Positions 1 through 6,121 of a DNA stretch of 6,554 nt are shown one piece after another. The translations under genes and the position numbers were made by a program. The stretch spans positions 1 through 6,554 of the forward strand of contig JAEUSC010000182.1 in the NCBI GenBank assembly GCA_016789035.1, in the 5' to 3' direction. Each line of letters starts with the position of its first letter. Position 1 is the stretch's first letter. This DNA is from Candidatus Omnitrophota bacterium (GTDB lineage Bacteria > Omnitrophota > Gorgyraeia > Zapsychrales > Fredricksoniimonadaceae). Below the pieces are notes generated by a model that was not told the DNA's origin, ran no database searches, and saw only the letters and a list, made by a program, of their open reading frames with translations.

Positions 1-2843
1 GCCACGGAAACATTGTAATCCAAGATCAATAGCAGCCAGACCGCTCCGATCAAAGAAAACGGGACAGCCAGCAGCACAAGGCCGGTCTTAAACCATGAAC
101 GCGTATTCATATACAAAAGAAAGACAATCAAAAAGATCGTCAATGGCAATACCAGTTTTAGCCGTTCTTTGACGCGCTGCATGTTTTCGTACTGACCGCT
201 CCACAATAAACTGTAGCCGGTGGGGAGTTTGATTTGACTGTCAACCAACCTCTTGGCCTGCGCGACAAATCCACCAATGTCCTTCCCGGAAAAGTCTAAA
301 TACACATAGCCGGCCAGAAGTCCGTTTTCATTGCGGATCATCGATGGGCCGGTGCGGACAGCCAGTTCCGATACATCCGAAAGGGCAACCTGAACCCCGG
401 AAGGATTAGCCATCAATACATTTTTAAGAGCATCTGGGTCCTGCCGAAAATCTTTAGGATACCGCACATTAACCGAATATCGTTCCTGACCTTCAACGGT
501 CATTGTGACCGAATCCCCGCCGATCGCGGAGGCGATCGTCTCCTGAACATCCTTGACCGACAATCCGTAGCGGGCCAGACGATCGCGCTTGATATCAAAA
601 TCAAGAAAATACCCGCCGGCGCTGCGCTCCGCGTAAACACTGCGCGCTCCAGGCATTCCTTTAAGAATGGTCTCGATTTGAATGCCGATACGCTCAATGT
701 CTTGAAGATCTGAACCCAGCACTTTAATCCCAATGGGTGTGCGCATGCCAGTGGATAGCATGTCGATGCGATTTTTAATGGGTAGCGTCCAAGCATTGGA
801 TGTTCCGGGAATCTGCAATGCCTGATCAAAGCGCCGAATGAGCTCTTGATGTGAAATTTTTTGGGGCCACTGGGATTCCGGTTTCAAAAGCACGACCGTT
901 TCCATCATCGATAAAGGGGCCGGGTCGGTGGAGCTTTCCATGCGTCCGGCTTTTCCAAAGACCTTGTCTACTTCCGGAAAACTTTTCAAAATTTTGTCCT
1001 GAGTCTGCAAAAGCCGCTGGGCTTCGGCCACAGAAATGCCCGGGAGCGTTGTGGGCATATAAAGAAGATCGCCCTCCCAGAGGGGAGGCATAAATTCGTG
1101 GCCCAATTTCATGGCCACCGGAACTGTCAGCAATCCCAACGCCAAAACCAATGCCACTGTGATCTTAGGAAACTGCAAGACCCAACGGCACACCGGTTCA
1201 TAAACTTTGAAAATTCTGCGACTGACCGGATGCTCCTCCTCTGGATGGTACTTGCCCACAAAAACGCCCGTCATGACTCGCGCCAGCCATGCCGGTGAAA
1301 ATCGGAAGGGCTCCACGCGCGAAAAAAGCATCCGGATGGCAGGATCCAGCGTCACCGCCAGCAAAGCGGCAATCATCATCGTGAATGTTTTACCGATCGC
1401 CAGCGGTGTAAACAATCGTCCTTCCTGATCCAGCAGTGTGAAAATCGGCAGAAACGAAACCGCCACCAGCAACAAAGAAAAGAATACCGATGGGCCGACT
1501 TCCTTAAGCGCAGCGAGCCGGACGGCATAAAAACTTTCTTTGCGTCCGCTGCGGTTCCATTGCTCCAAACGTTTATAGGCATTTTCCACTTCAATGATGG
1601 CACCATCGACCAAGACCCCGATCGAAATGGCGATTCCGGCCAACGACATAATGTTGGCTGTCAAATTCATTCCCCAAAACGGAATGAAAGACAACGTGAC
1701 CGACACCGGAATAGTAATGATAGGCACAATGGCCGATGGAAAATGCCAGAGAAAAAACAAAATGACAATCGAAACAATAATCATTTCCTCAATCAGCTGC
1801 TTTTTGAGCGTATCAATCGAGCGTTCGATCAACTGACTGCGGTCGTAGGTCACCTCCAAGGTCATTCCTTCCGGAAAAGAAGAGGAAACCTCCTGGATTT
1901 TCTCTTTCACCCGTCGGATCACATTCAGCGCATTTTCGCCGTGACGCATGACAATCGTCCCTCCCACAGTGTCGCCCTCACCATTCAAATCCAGAACGCC
2001 TCGGCGAAGATCTGGGCCAATGACCACCTGCGCTACGTCCTTAACAAGAACCGGTATGCCCTGCGCATCCGCAGAAATGGCAATATTGGCAATGTCCTCG
2101 ATCGACTTGACGTAACCGCGCCCGCGGATCATGTATTCTTTGCCGCTCATTTCCACCAGACGTCCGCCGGTTTCCTGATTGCCGGAACGCACGGCCGCAA
2201 TGACGGTCGTTATGGGAATTTTGTAAGCGAATAATTTGCGGGGATCAACAATGACCTGATACTGTTTGACATACCCCCCCAAAGAGGCCACTTCGGCAAC
2301 CCCGGGAACACTCTGCAAATGATAACGCAGATACCAATCCTGAAAACTGCGCAGCTCCTGAAGGCTGTGCTTTCCGGTTTTATCTACCAGTGCATATTGC
2401 AACACCCAGCCCACACCAGTGGCATCCGGCCCCAGCTCAGTCTTGACGCCCTCAGGCAACGAAGATGTTATTTTGCTTAAATATTCCAGCACGCGGCTGC
2501 GCGCCCAATACAGATCGGTCCCGTCTTTAAAAATCACATAAACATAGGAGTATCCAAAATCAGATGCTCCTCGAACCGCTTTGACGCCTGGCACACCCAA
2601 CAGTGACGAAACGATCGGATAGGTGACTTGCGCTTCAATAATGTCCGGACTGCGGTCCCACTTGGAATAAACAATGACCTGTGTATCTGACAGATCCGGA
2701 ATGGCATCCAAAGGCAGATTTTTTATCACGTGAATTGAGGCCAGCACAGCCACACACGCCAACAGAATCACCAACAGCTTATTGCGGGCGCTGACTTCAA
2801 TTACCCTCGTTATAAAATTTTCCCGAACAGGATTAATGGACAT
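1..2843 (-). CDS. cusA: CusA-type Cu(I)/Ag(I) RND efflux pump, inner-membrane subunit (C-terminus outside window)
   Basis: Proton-driven inner-membrane pump of a tripartite metal-export system; it passes ions to a periplasmic adaptor and outer-membrane channel. I translated it from ATG 2843 to the edge: 947 codons, no stop or frameshift. E. coli CusA has about 1047 residues, so roughly the last 120 are missing. TM1 is near residues 22-40, followed by the porter domain with NQETGGR at 222-228. TM2 is near 353-371. LVDGAIIEVEN carries Asp413, aligning with CusA Asp405 of the proton relay. Met596 (LLYMPTTLPG), Met646 (PLSMMETT) and Met695 (RIDMLSTG) align, with the same 50- and 49-residue spacing, to the E. 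coli triad Met573/623/672. This points to Cu(I)/Ag(I) rather than Zn/Co/Cd. The other relay residues (Glu939 and Lys984 equivalents) lie beyond the edge. A GAGG motif sits 6 bases before the ATG, inside the adaptor gene, which it overlaps by 11 bases. Confidence 0.95.
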   Translation of the reverse strand, partial: MSINPVRENFITRVIEVSARNKLLVILLACVAVLASIHVIKNLPLDAIPDLSDTQVIVYSKWDRSPDIIEAQVTYPIVSSLLGVPGVKAVRGASDFGYSYVYVIFKDGTDLYWARSRVLEYLSKITSSLPEGVKTELGPDATGVGWVLQYALVDKTGKHSLQELRSFQDWYLRYHLQSVPGVAEVASLGGYVKQYQVIVDPRKLFAYKIPITTVIAAVRSGNQETGGRLVEMSGKEYMIRGRGYVKSIEDIANIAISADAQGIPVLVKDVAQVVIGPDLRRGVLDLNGEGDTVGGTIVMRHGENALNVIRRVKEKIQEVSSSFPEGMTLEVTYDRSQLIERSIDTLKKQLIEEMIIVSIVILFFLWHFPSAIVPIITIPVSVTLSFIPFWGMNLTANIMSLAGIAISIGVLVDGAIIEVENAYKRLEQWNRSGRKESFYAVRLAALKEVGPSVFFSLLLVAVSFLPIFTLLDQEGRLFTPLAIGKTFTMMIAALLAVTLDPAIRMLFSRVEPFRFSPAWLARVMTGVFVGKYHPEEEHPVSRRIFKVYEPVCRWVLQFPKITVALVLALGLLTVPVAMKLGHEFMPPLWEGDLLYMPTTLPGISVAEAQRLLQTQDKILKSFPEVDKVFGKAGRMESSTDPAPLSMMETVVLLKPESQWPQKISHQELIRRFDQALQIPGTSNAWTLPIKNRIDMLSTGMRTPIGIKVLGSDLQDIERIGIQIETILKGMPGARSVYAERSAGGYFLDFDIKRDRLARYGLSVKDVQETIASAIGGDSVTMTVEGQERYSVNVRYPKDFRQDPDALKNVLMANPSGVQVALSDVSELAVRTGPSMIRNENGLLAGYVYLDFSGKDIGGFVAQAKRLVDSQIKLPTGYSLLWSGQYENMQRVKERLKLVLPLTIFLIVFLLYMNTRSWFKTGLVLLAVPFSLIGAVWLLLILDYNVSV

Positions 2844-3939
2844 GGGCCGCCTCGCTTTCACCAGGACTGTCCACAAATTCCAGCTGGGCTTTCAAACGAC
2901 TTTCCGAATCAACGAGAAAATTCCCATCCACAACAATGCGATCATTTTCGCCAATTCCTTTATTGACGGCCCAGTAACCGTCTCCCTGAAACCCCACTTC
3001 AATGGTGACAGGTTCATAGACACCGGCTTTGCGCTCGACAAAAACAATTTTGCGGGTCCCCAAATCTGAAACCGCATCAAACGGAATGACCAGGTATTCC
3101 CCGAGCTCCGAATGAATGTTGACATACGCCAGCATATTGGCTGTCAATTCCCCTCGATAACCAATGACCTCAATGAGCGCGCGAACGGTCCGTGTCTGCG
3201 GATCGACCGCCCCGCCGATGGAACGGACAATACCGTTAAGTGTTTCATGATAGGCAGGAATCTCAACGGTCGCCTTTTGTCCCACTTCCACGAAGCCCAG
3301 GTCTCTTTCAAACACTTGTGCAAAAACCCAGTAGTTATCGGTATTCTTGAAAATTTCCAGCTCCGGCTGTTCCCACGACTGCCACCATTTGACGTCCTGC
3401 AACCGTTGTATCTGCTCCGACCCCAGACCTAAGAGAACCAATTTGTGTTCCGCTTCCAAAAGCTGCGTCTGCAGATTGCGATGGACCTCCCAATTACGGC
3501 TGCGGGTTCCCACGCGCTTATAATCCCTATAAATGCTTACGTATTGGCGATAAGTCTCAATGAACTCATTCTGAATCTTGTATAAATCGACGTTGTGCGC
3601 CACGAACCCGTTGGCTCGGATGATCTTCTCGGTCTGCTTCTTTTTGACGGGAACAGTCCGGATTCCGATCAACTGCTGTTGATGAGGATCAAGCGCCAGC
3701 GAAGCGTAATCTTTGAGACCTCCTCCACTCCCGGTGTGGAGGTGGTTCTTTCGAAGAACCAGATTCATGTTACAAACCGGACAAACTCCTGGCCGGTCGC
3801 TCGTCACATTCGGGTGCATCGGACAATAATACCGCCCCTTAACCGGTGGCTGACCATCCTGAGCATTGAGCCGCACAGAGTGTCCCCCAATCAAGAAAAT
3901 CATCAAGACGCCAATAAAACCCCAATATTTGATCGCCAT
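2833..3939 (-). CDS. cusB: CusB-like periplasmic adaptor of the RND metal efflux system, with N-terminal heavy-metal-binding motif
   Basis: Membrane-fusion (adaptor) subunit linking the RND pump to an outer-membrane channel in the periplasm; 368 residues. I chose ATG 3939: an AGAGGTG motif (3949-3943) lies just upstream, whereas the GTG at 3945 two codons earlier would overlap it. Residues 1-26 look like a signal peptide (Lys4, hydrophobic 6-18, possible cleavage after LNA). Residues 37-61 form a heavy-metal-binding motif: CPMHP (Cys39, His42), then CPVCNM (Cys53, Cys56, Met58). The usual CGM is CNM here. A mainly helical stretch follows (about 117-182), then beta-barrel and membrane-proximal segments with VEVGQKATVEIPAY (217-230) and VDPQTRTVRA (245-254). 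The two short halves of a lipoyl domain seem absent at about 115-120 and 185-195. A cysteine-rich gene ends 77 bases upstream and cusA overlaps the 3' end. Class confidence is high; metal specificity is inferred from cusA. Confidence 0.93.
   Translation of the reverse strand: MAIKYWGFIGVLMIFLIGGHSVRLNAQDGQPPVKGRYYCPMHPNVTSDRPGVCPVCNMNLVLRKNHLHTGSGGGLKDYASLALDPHQQQLIGIRTVPVKKKQTEKIIRANGFVAHNVDLYKIQNEFIETYRQYVSIYRDYKRVGTRSRNWEVHRNLQTQLLEAEHKLVLLGLGSEQIQRLQDVKWWQSWEQPELEIFKNTDNYWVFAQVFERDLGFVEVGQKATVEIPAYHETLNGIVRSIGGAVDPQTRTVRALIEVIGYRGELTANMLAYVNIHSELGEYLVIPFDAVSDLGTRKIVFVERKAGVYEPVTIEVGFQGDGYWAVNKGIGENDRIVVDGNFLVDSESRLKAQLEFVDSPGESEAAHVH
2850..2853 (-). promoter_or_regulatory. Ribosome binding site of cusA inside the adaptor gene
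   Basis: GAGG six bases before ATG 2843, within the last codons of the adaptor. With the 11-base overlap of the two reading frames, it suggests that ribosomes finishing the adaptor start on the pump, keeping the two subunits in proportion. Confidence 0.45.
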
Positions 3940-3942
3940 GTT

Positions 3943-3949
3943 CACCTCT
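3943..3949 (-). promoter_or_regulatory. Ribosome binding site deciding the start of the adaptor gene
   Basis: AGAGGTG on the minus strand, with its AGAGG core five bases before ATG 3939. The upstream in-frame GTG (3945-3943) is part of this site itself, so the ATG is the better start. Confidence 0.6.
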
Positions 3950-3959
3950 TTTTAAAAAA

Positions 3960-3990
3960 ATTATATGGAAAAAACATAAGACAGTCGGAA
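3960..3990 (-). promoter_or_regulatory. Possible internal promoter before the adaptor gene
   Basis: The 77-base gap between the cysteine-rich gene and the adaptor contains a perfect TATAAT (3965-3960, minus strand). No good -35 lies at 17 bases; the best is TTCCGA (3990-3985) at 19 bases. A long -35/-10 gap is known for promoters driven by MerR-family regulators such as CueR, but no clear operator dyad is seen. The region is AT-rich (a run of T then A), so the hexamer may be chance. The rest of the gap holds no hairpin. Confidence 0.25.
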
Positions 3991-4016
3991 TCAGAAACTG
4001 AAGGAAGGAAAAGCGT

Positions 4017-4436
4017 CTAAAGTCGGAGATTGGAATGCTCGATATAGAGGGGAACGATGGTGGTAAATCGCGGGGGCCCCTGGCTGTTGAAAGCCAAAAC
4101 GGTTGGATGACTGCGCGAGGGCCAGAAATGATCAAAAGCGGCCACATACTGCTTATCCAGCAAACTGGACAGACGGGCGCTGAGAAAGGTTTCACCCACC
4201 CGATCCAAAATCGTCTTGGAAATTCCGCAACATTTGCAAGACTTGTCTGCCTTTTGTTTCAACTGATGGGCGGCTGACGTCTGACAGCAGGATCGGACCT
4301 TGATTCCCTGACCATGGACGCTGGCCAACCCCACCTGGCAGCACAAGAGCAGGCCGGAATAAAGAACAACCGCTGAGAACAAAACGCTCAGGGCAGGTTT
4401 GAGTGATCTGCGCATGTTATTTAAGATTGCTTTCAT
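4017..4436 (-). CDS. Small cysteine-rich secreted or membrane-anchored protein, first gene of the metal efflux operon (unknown family)
   Basis: I do not recognise this 139-residue protein. It has a basic N-terminus (Lys2, Arg9, Arg10, Lys13), a hydrophobic segment at about 15-38, and a possible signal-peptidase site after Ala38. This suggests export to the periplasm or anchoring by one helix. Seven cysteines occur, as CC at 32-33, CC at 50-51 and CKCC at 67-70, with His41 and His57 nearby; this pattern fits thiol binding of soft metals such as Cu(I) or Ag(I). The C-terminal half has no cysteine and ends PLYIEHSNLRL. No lipobox is convincing, because the residues before Cys32 are LLL. ATG 4436 is supported by GAGAGG five bases upstream. 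It stops 77 bases before the adaptor on the same strand, so a periplasmic metal-binding or sensing accessory role is inferred from context and composition only. Confidence 0.72.
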   Translation of the reverse strand: MKAILNNMRRSLKPALSVLFSAVVLYSGLLLCCQVGLASVHGQGIKVRSCCQTSAAHQLKQKADKSCKCCGISKTILDRVGETFLSARLSSLLDKQYVAAFDHFWPSRSHPTVLAFNSQGPPRFTTIVPLYIEHSNLRL

Positions 4437-4441
4437 AATAG

Positions 4442-4447
4442 CCTCTC
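4442..4447 (-). promoter_or_regulatory. Ribosome binding site deciding the start of the cysteine-rich gene
   Basis: GAGAGG reads on the minus strand five bases (CTATT) before ATG 4436. The next in-frame ATG (codon 8) has no comparable motif, so this site favours the longer form with its basic N-terminus. Confidence 0.6.
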
Positions 4448-4460
4448 GAACGCCGCTATA

Positions 4461-4489
4461 ACTATAACACCTTGAAAATCATAGAGCAA
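4461..4489 (-). promoter_or_regulatory. Candidate sigma70-like promoter for the metal efflux operon
   Basis: On the minus strand, TTGCTC (4489-4484) and TATAGT (4466-4461) are separated by 17 bases. The -10 matches the consensus at five of six positions; the -35 matches only at its first three. Transcription would start near 4454, giving a leader of about 18 bases before ATG 4436. The site begins four bases past the palindrome that follows malQ, where an operon promoter is expected. An imperfect dyad, CTATGA to TTATAG, spans 4483 to 4461 and overlaps the -10, so it could be an operator. The call rests on pattern and position only. Confidence 0.4.
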
Positions 4490-4492
4490 TCA

Positions 4493-4546
4493 CCTATTCA
4501 ACCGCGTAGGTTGAACAGGATCAGTCACCCCCCGCGGTTGGACAGG
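4493..4546 (-). repeat. 54-base composite palindrome, copy A, directly after the malQ stop codon
   Basis: Read on the minus strand this element starts at the base following the malQ TAA. Outer arms of 14 bases (element positions 1-14 and 41-54) and inner arms of 6 (17-22 and 33-38, GGGTGA versus TCAACC) can fold into one long stem-loop with loop CTGATCCTGT. Pairing is imperfect: mismatches at 6/49, 15/40 and 19/36, and wobbles at 4/51 and 16/39. It matches copy B (6067..6120) at 46 of 54 positions in the same orientation relative to the preceding gene. No T-tract follows, so an intrinsic terminator is not supported. It may act as a REP-like 3'-end stabiliser or be a small mobile or remnant palindromic element. 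It separates the glucan genes from the metal operon and ends four bases before that operon's candidate -35. Confidence 0.85.
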
Positions 4547-6043
4547 TTAGGCGCGTTTCGTCGATTTTGTGAGCTTGGTCAGCTTCGCCGTCATCTGCGC
4601 TTTTAACTGGGACGGCCTTAACCGCCATTCCCAATTGCGGTAGGTGGTCGACGGCCGGTTAACTCTGGCCTCTTCCCCCAGCCCTAAAATGTCCTGCAAA
4701 GGAATGATCGCCGTCTGGGCCATCGACTTCATGACAATTTGAATAAAATCCCAATGAACATCGCGCCCGACCGGATGCCCCAAGTGCTTCATCACGTTTT
4801 CTTTGGCCTGCCAGGAAGCATCCTTTTGAAACCATCCCTGGACAGTGTTATTGTCATGAGTGCCCGTATAGACAACACAATTCTTAGGATAATTTTCCGG
4901 GTGATGCGGATTTCCCTTCGAATAATCATCAAACGCAAAAAGTAAGACCCTCATTCCCGGCAACTGAAAATCCTTGAGAAGATCGATAACATCCGGTGTG
5001 ATATATCCCAGGTCTTCGGCAATAATGGGAATCTTGCCCAGCCGCTTTAAAAGCGTCTTAAAGAAATCCTTGCCCGGCGCCTTCACCCAGCGCCCGTAAA
5101 TGGCAATCTTTTCATGGGCCGGAATCTGCCAGAATCCGGCAAAGCCACGGAAATGGTCAATCCTTAAATAATCAAACAGCATTAAATTGTGACGGATCCT
5201 GGCAATCCACCATTCGTATTTTGTTTTCTTTAGCCTGGCCCAATCATAGACAGGATTCCCCCAGCGTTGTCCCGTCTTACTGAAATAGTCTGGCGGAACA
5301 CCGCTGACAAACTTCAGTTTTAAATTTTTATCGAGCTTAAACAGCTTAGGATCTTTCCAAACATCAGCACCGTCGTAATTGACATAAATGGGCATGTCAC
5401 CAATAAGATCAACACCCTGCCTTTTACAGTATGCCTTTAAATGCGCCCACTGGCTGTAAAACAAAAATTGTTCAAACTTGATTTTCTGCAGCTGATCAAA
5501 ATACTTCTCGGATAATCTTTGCAGTTCCCGTTCATTCCTGAGCTTCATGCCGATGGGCCACGAACTCCACGTACGGCCTTGAAATTTTTCCTTGGCGACC
5601 ACAAACAAAGCAAAGTCATTGAGCCAATGATCCTGCTGGGAACAAAATTTCTCAAATGCCGCGTTCTGGCCTTGCCGACGGAAAGTGGCAAATGCTGCCT
5701 TTAAAAGACGGACCTTCCACGAAATAACCTGGCTGTAGTCGATAGAGGCCTGAGGAAACTGCGGGCAGTGTCGCAAATCTTTTTTAGAGATCCATTTGTC
5801 TTCAAGAAGAAGATCCGGGCTGATCAAAAGCGGATTTCCCGCATAAGCGGAATTGGAGCTGTATGGAGAGTGCCCGTTGATACCATCAGTGGGATTGACC
5901 GGAAGAATCTGCCAGTAGCGCTGTTTTGATTTCACCAAAAAATCGACAAATTGATAAGCGCAAGGACCTAAATCTCCAATCCCATAGGATGAAGGCAGTG
6001 AAGAAATATGCATTAAGATACCGCTAGCGCGATGGGAAAACAT
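4547..6043 (-). CDS. malQ: 4-alpha-glucanotransferase (amylomaltase, GH77)
   Basis: Cytoplasmic enzyme that cleaves an alpha-1,4-glucan and transfers the released segment to another glucose or maltooligosaccharide; it works in maltodextrin and glycogen turnover. The 498 residues are the usual length for the compact bacterial form. Family landmarks in order: RASGILMHISSLP near the N-terminus, HSPYSSNSAYAGNP (58-71), DLIGDMPIYV (212-221), GVPPDYFSKTGQRWGNP (248-264), LRIDHFRG with nucleophile Asp296, IAEDLG with acid/base Glu343, YTGTHDNNT with Asp397, and EARVNRP (458-464). These three acids correspond to Asp293/Glu340/Asp395 of Thermus amylomaltase. ATG 6043 places FSHRASGIL where family members normally start; a TTG at 6061 would add six unconserved residues. 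Its ribosome site is weak (ACGGGG). The Lys/Thr-rich tail (about 482-498) looks unstructured. It lies downstream of a DUF3536-like gene and is flanked on both sides by the same palindrome. Confidence 0.96.
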   Translation of the reverse strand: MFSHRASGILMHISSLPSSYGIGDLGPCAYQFVDFLVKSKQRYWQILPVNPTDGINGHSPYSSNSAYAGNPLLISPDLLLEDKWISKKDLRHCPQFPQASIDYSQVISWKVRLLKAAFATFRRQGQNAAFEKFCSQQDHWLNDFALFVVAKEKFQGRTWSSWPIGMKLRNERELQRLSEKYFDQLQKIKFEQFLFYSQWAHLKAYCKRQGVDLIGDMPIYVNYDGADVWKDPKLFKLDKNLKLKFVSGVPPDYFSKTGQRWGNPVYDWARLKKTKYEWWIARIRHNLMLFDYLRIDHFRGFAGFWQIPAHEKIAIYGRWVKAPGKDFFKTLLKRLGKIPIIAEDLGYITPDVIDLLKDFQLPGMRVLLFAFDDYSKGNPHHPENYPKNCVVYTGTHDNNTVQGWFQKDASWQAKENVMKHLGHPVGRDVHWDFIQIVMKSMAQTAIIPLQDILGLGEEARVNRPSTTYRNWEWRLRPSQLKAQMTAKLTKLTKSTKRA

Positions 6044-6066
6044 AACAACCCCGTCTACCAAAGTGA

Positions 6067-6120
6067 CCTGTTCAACCGCGGGGGGTGAACAGGATCAGTC
6101 ACCCTACGCGGGTGAACAGG
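6067..6120 (-). repeat. 54-base composite palindrome, copy B, directly after the stop of the DUF3536-like gene
   Basis: Read on the minus strand it begins one base after the upstream gene's TAA and ends 23 bases before the malQ ATG. Outer arms pair at 13 of 14 positions (mismatch 9/46). A two-base internal mismatch (TA against CC) follows, then inner arms GGGTGA and TCACCC pair at six of six around the loop CTGATCCTGT. It is 46/54 identical to copy A. The unit CCTGTTCA occurs twice in direct orientation (positions 1-8 and 28-35) and once inverted (47-54), so two alternative hairpins are possible. No T-tract follows. Lying between two genes that probably share a transcript, it could process or stabilise mRNA, or it could partly mask the malQ start region. 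Confidence 0.87.
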
Positions 6121-6121
6121 T

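Noticed and set aside
1560..2234. Plus-strand open frame of 224 codons
   Set aside because: It lies wholly opposite cusA, whose frame is continuous and conserved here. Its product is low in hydrophobic order and rich in His/Asn/Arg, typical of an antisense shadow.
2274..2280. Run of seven C (G on the coding strand) in cusA as a phase-variation tract
   Set aside because: The frame is intact and it encodes the Gly-Gly expected in RND pumps (ASLGGYVKQY). Seven bases is too short to argue for switching.
2823..2834. Third fragment of the palindrome (GAACAGGA near the start of cusA)
   Set aside because: Only about eight bases match and the surrounding arms are absent; it encodes conserved-position residues at the pump N-terminus.
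3940..3945. GTG at 3945 as start of the adaptor
   Set aside because: It overlaps the ribosome binding site AGAGGTG; ATG 3939 is well spaced.
3595..4020. Plus-strand open frame of 141 codons
   Set aside because: Antisense to the adaptor gene, including its metal-binding motif; no recognisable domain.
3839..4195. Minus-strand open frame of 118 codons overlapping two genes
   Set aside because: It overlaps both the cysteine-rich gene and the start of the adaptor in another frame, while those two have ribosome sites and sensible products.
4493..4546. Intrinsic (Rho-independent) terminator after malQ
   Set aside because: The stem is followed on the transcribed strand by TGATTGCTC rather than a T-run. 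Copy B is also followed by a non-T sequence and lies within a likely operon.
6044..6061. TTG at 6061 as start of malQ
   Set aside because: It would add six residues not seen in the family; ATG 6043 gives the usual N-terminus, though its ribosome site is weak.
4493..6120. CRISPR array or inverted repeats of an insertion sequence around malQ
   Set aside because: Only two copies about 1.5 kb apart with an ordinary metabolic gene between them; no transposase and no spacer pattern. Each copy is itself palindromic, so a terminal-repeat reading is not needed.
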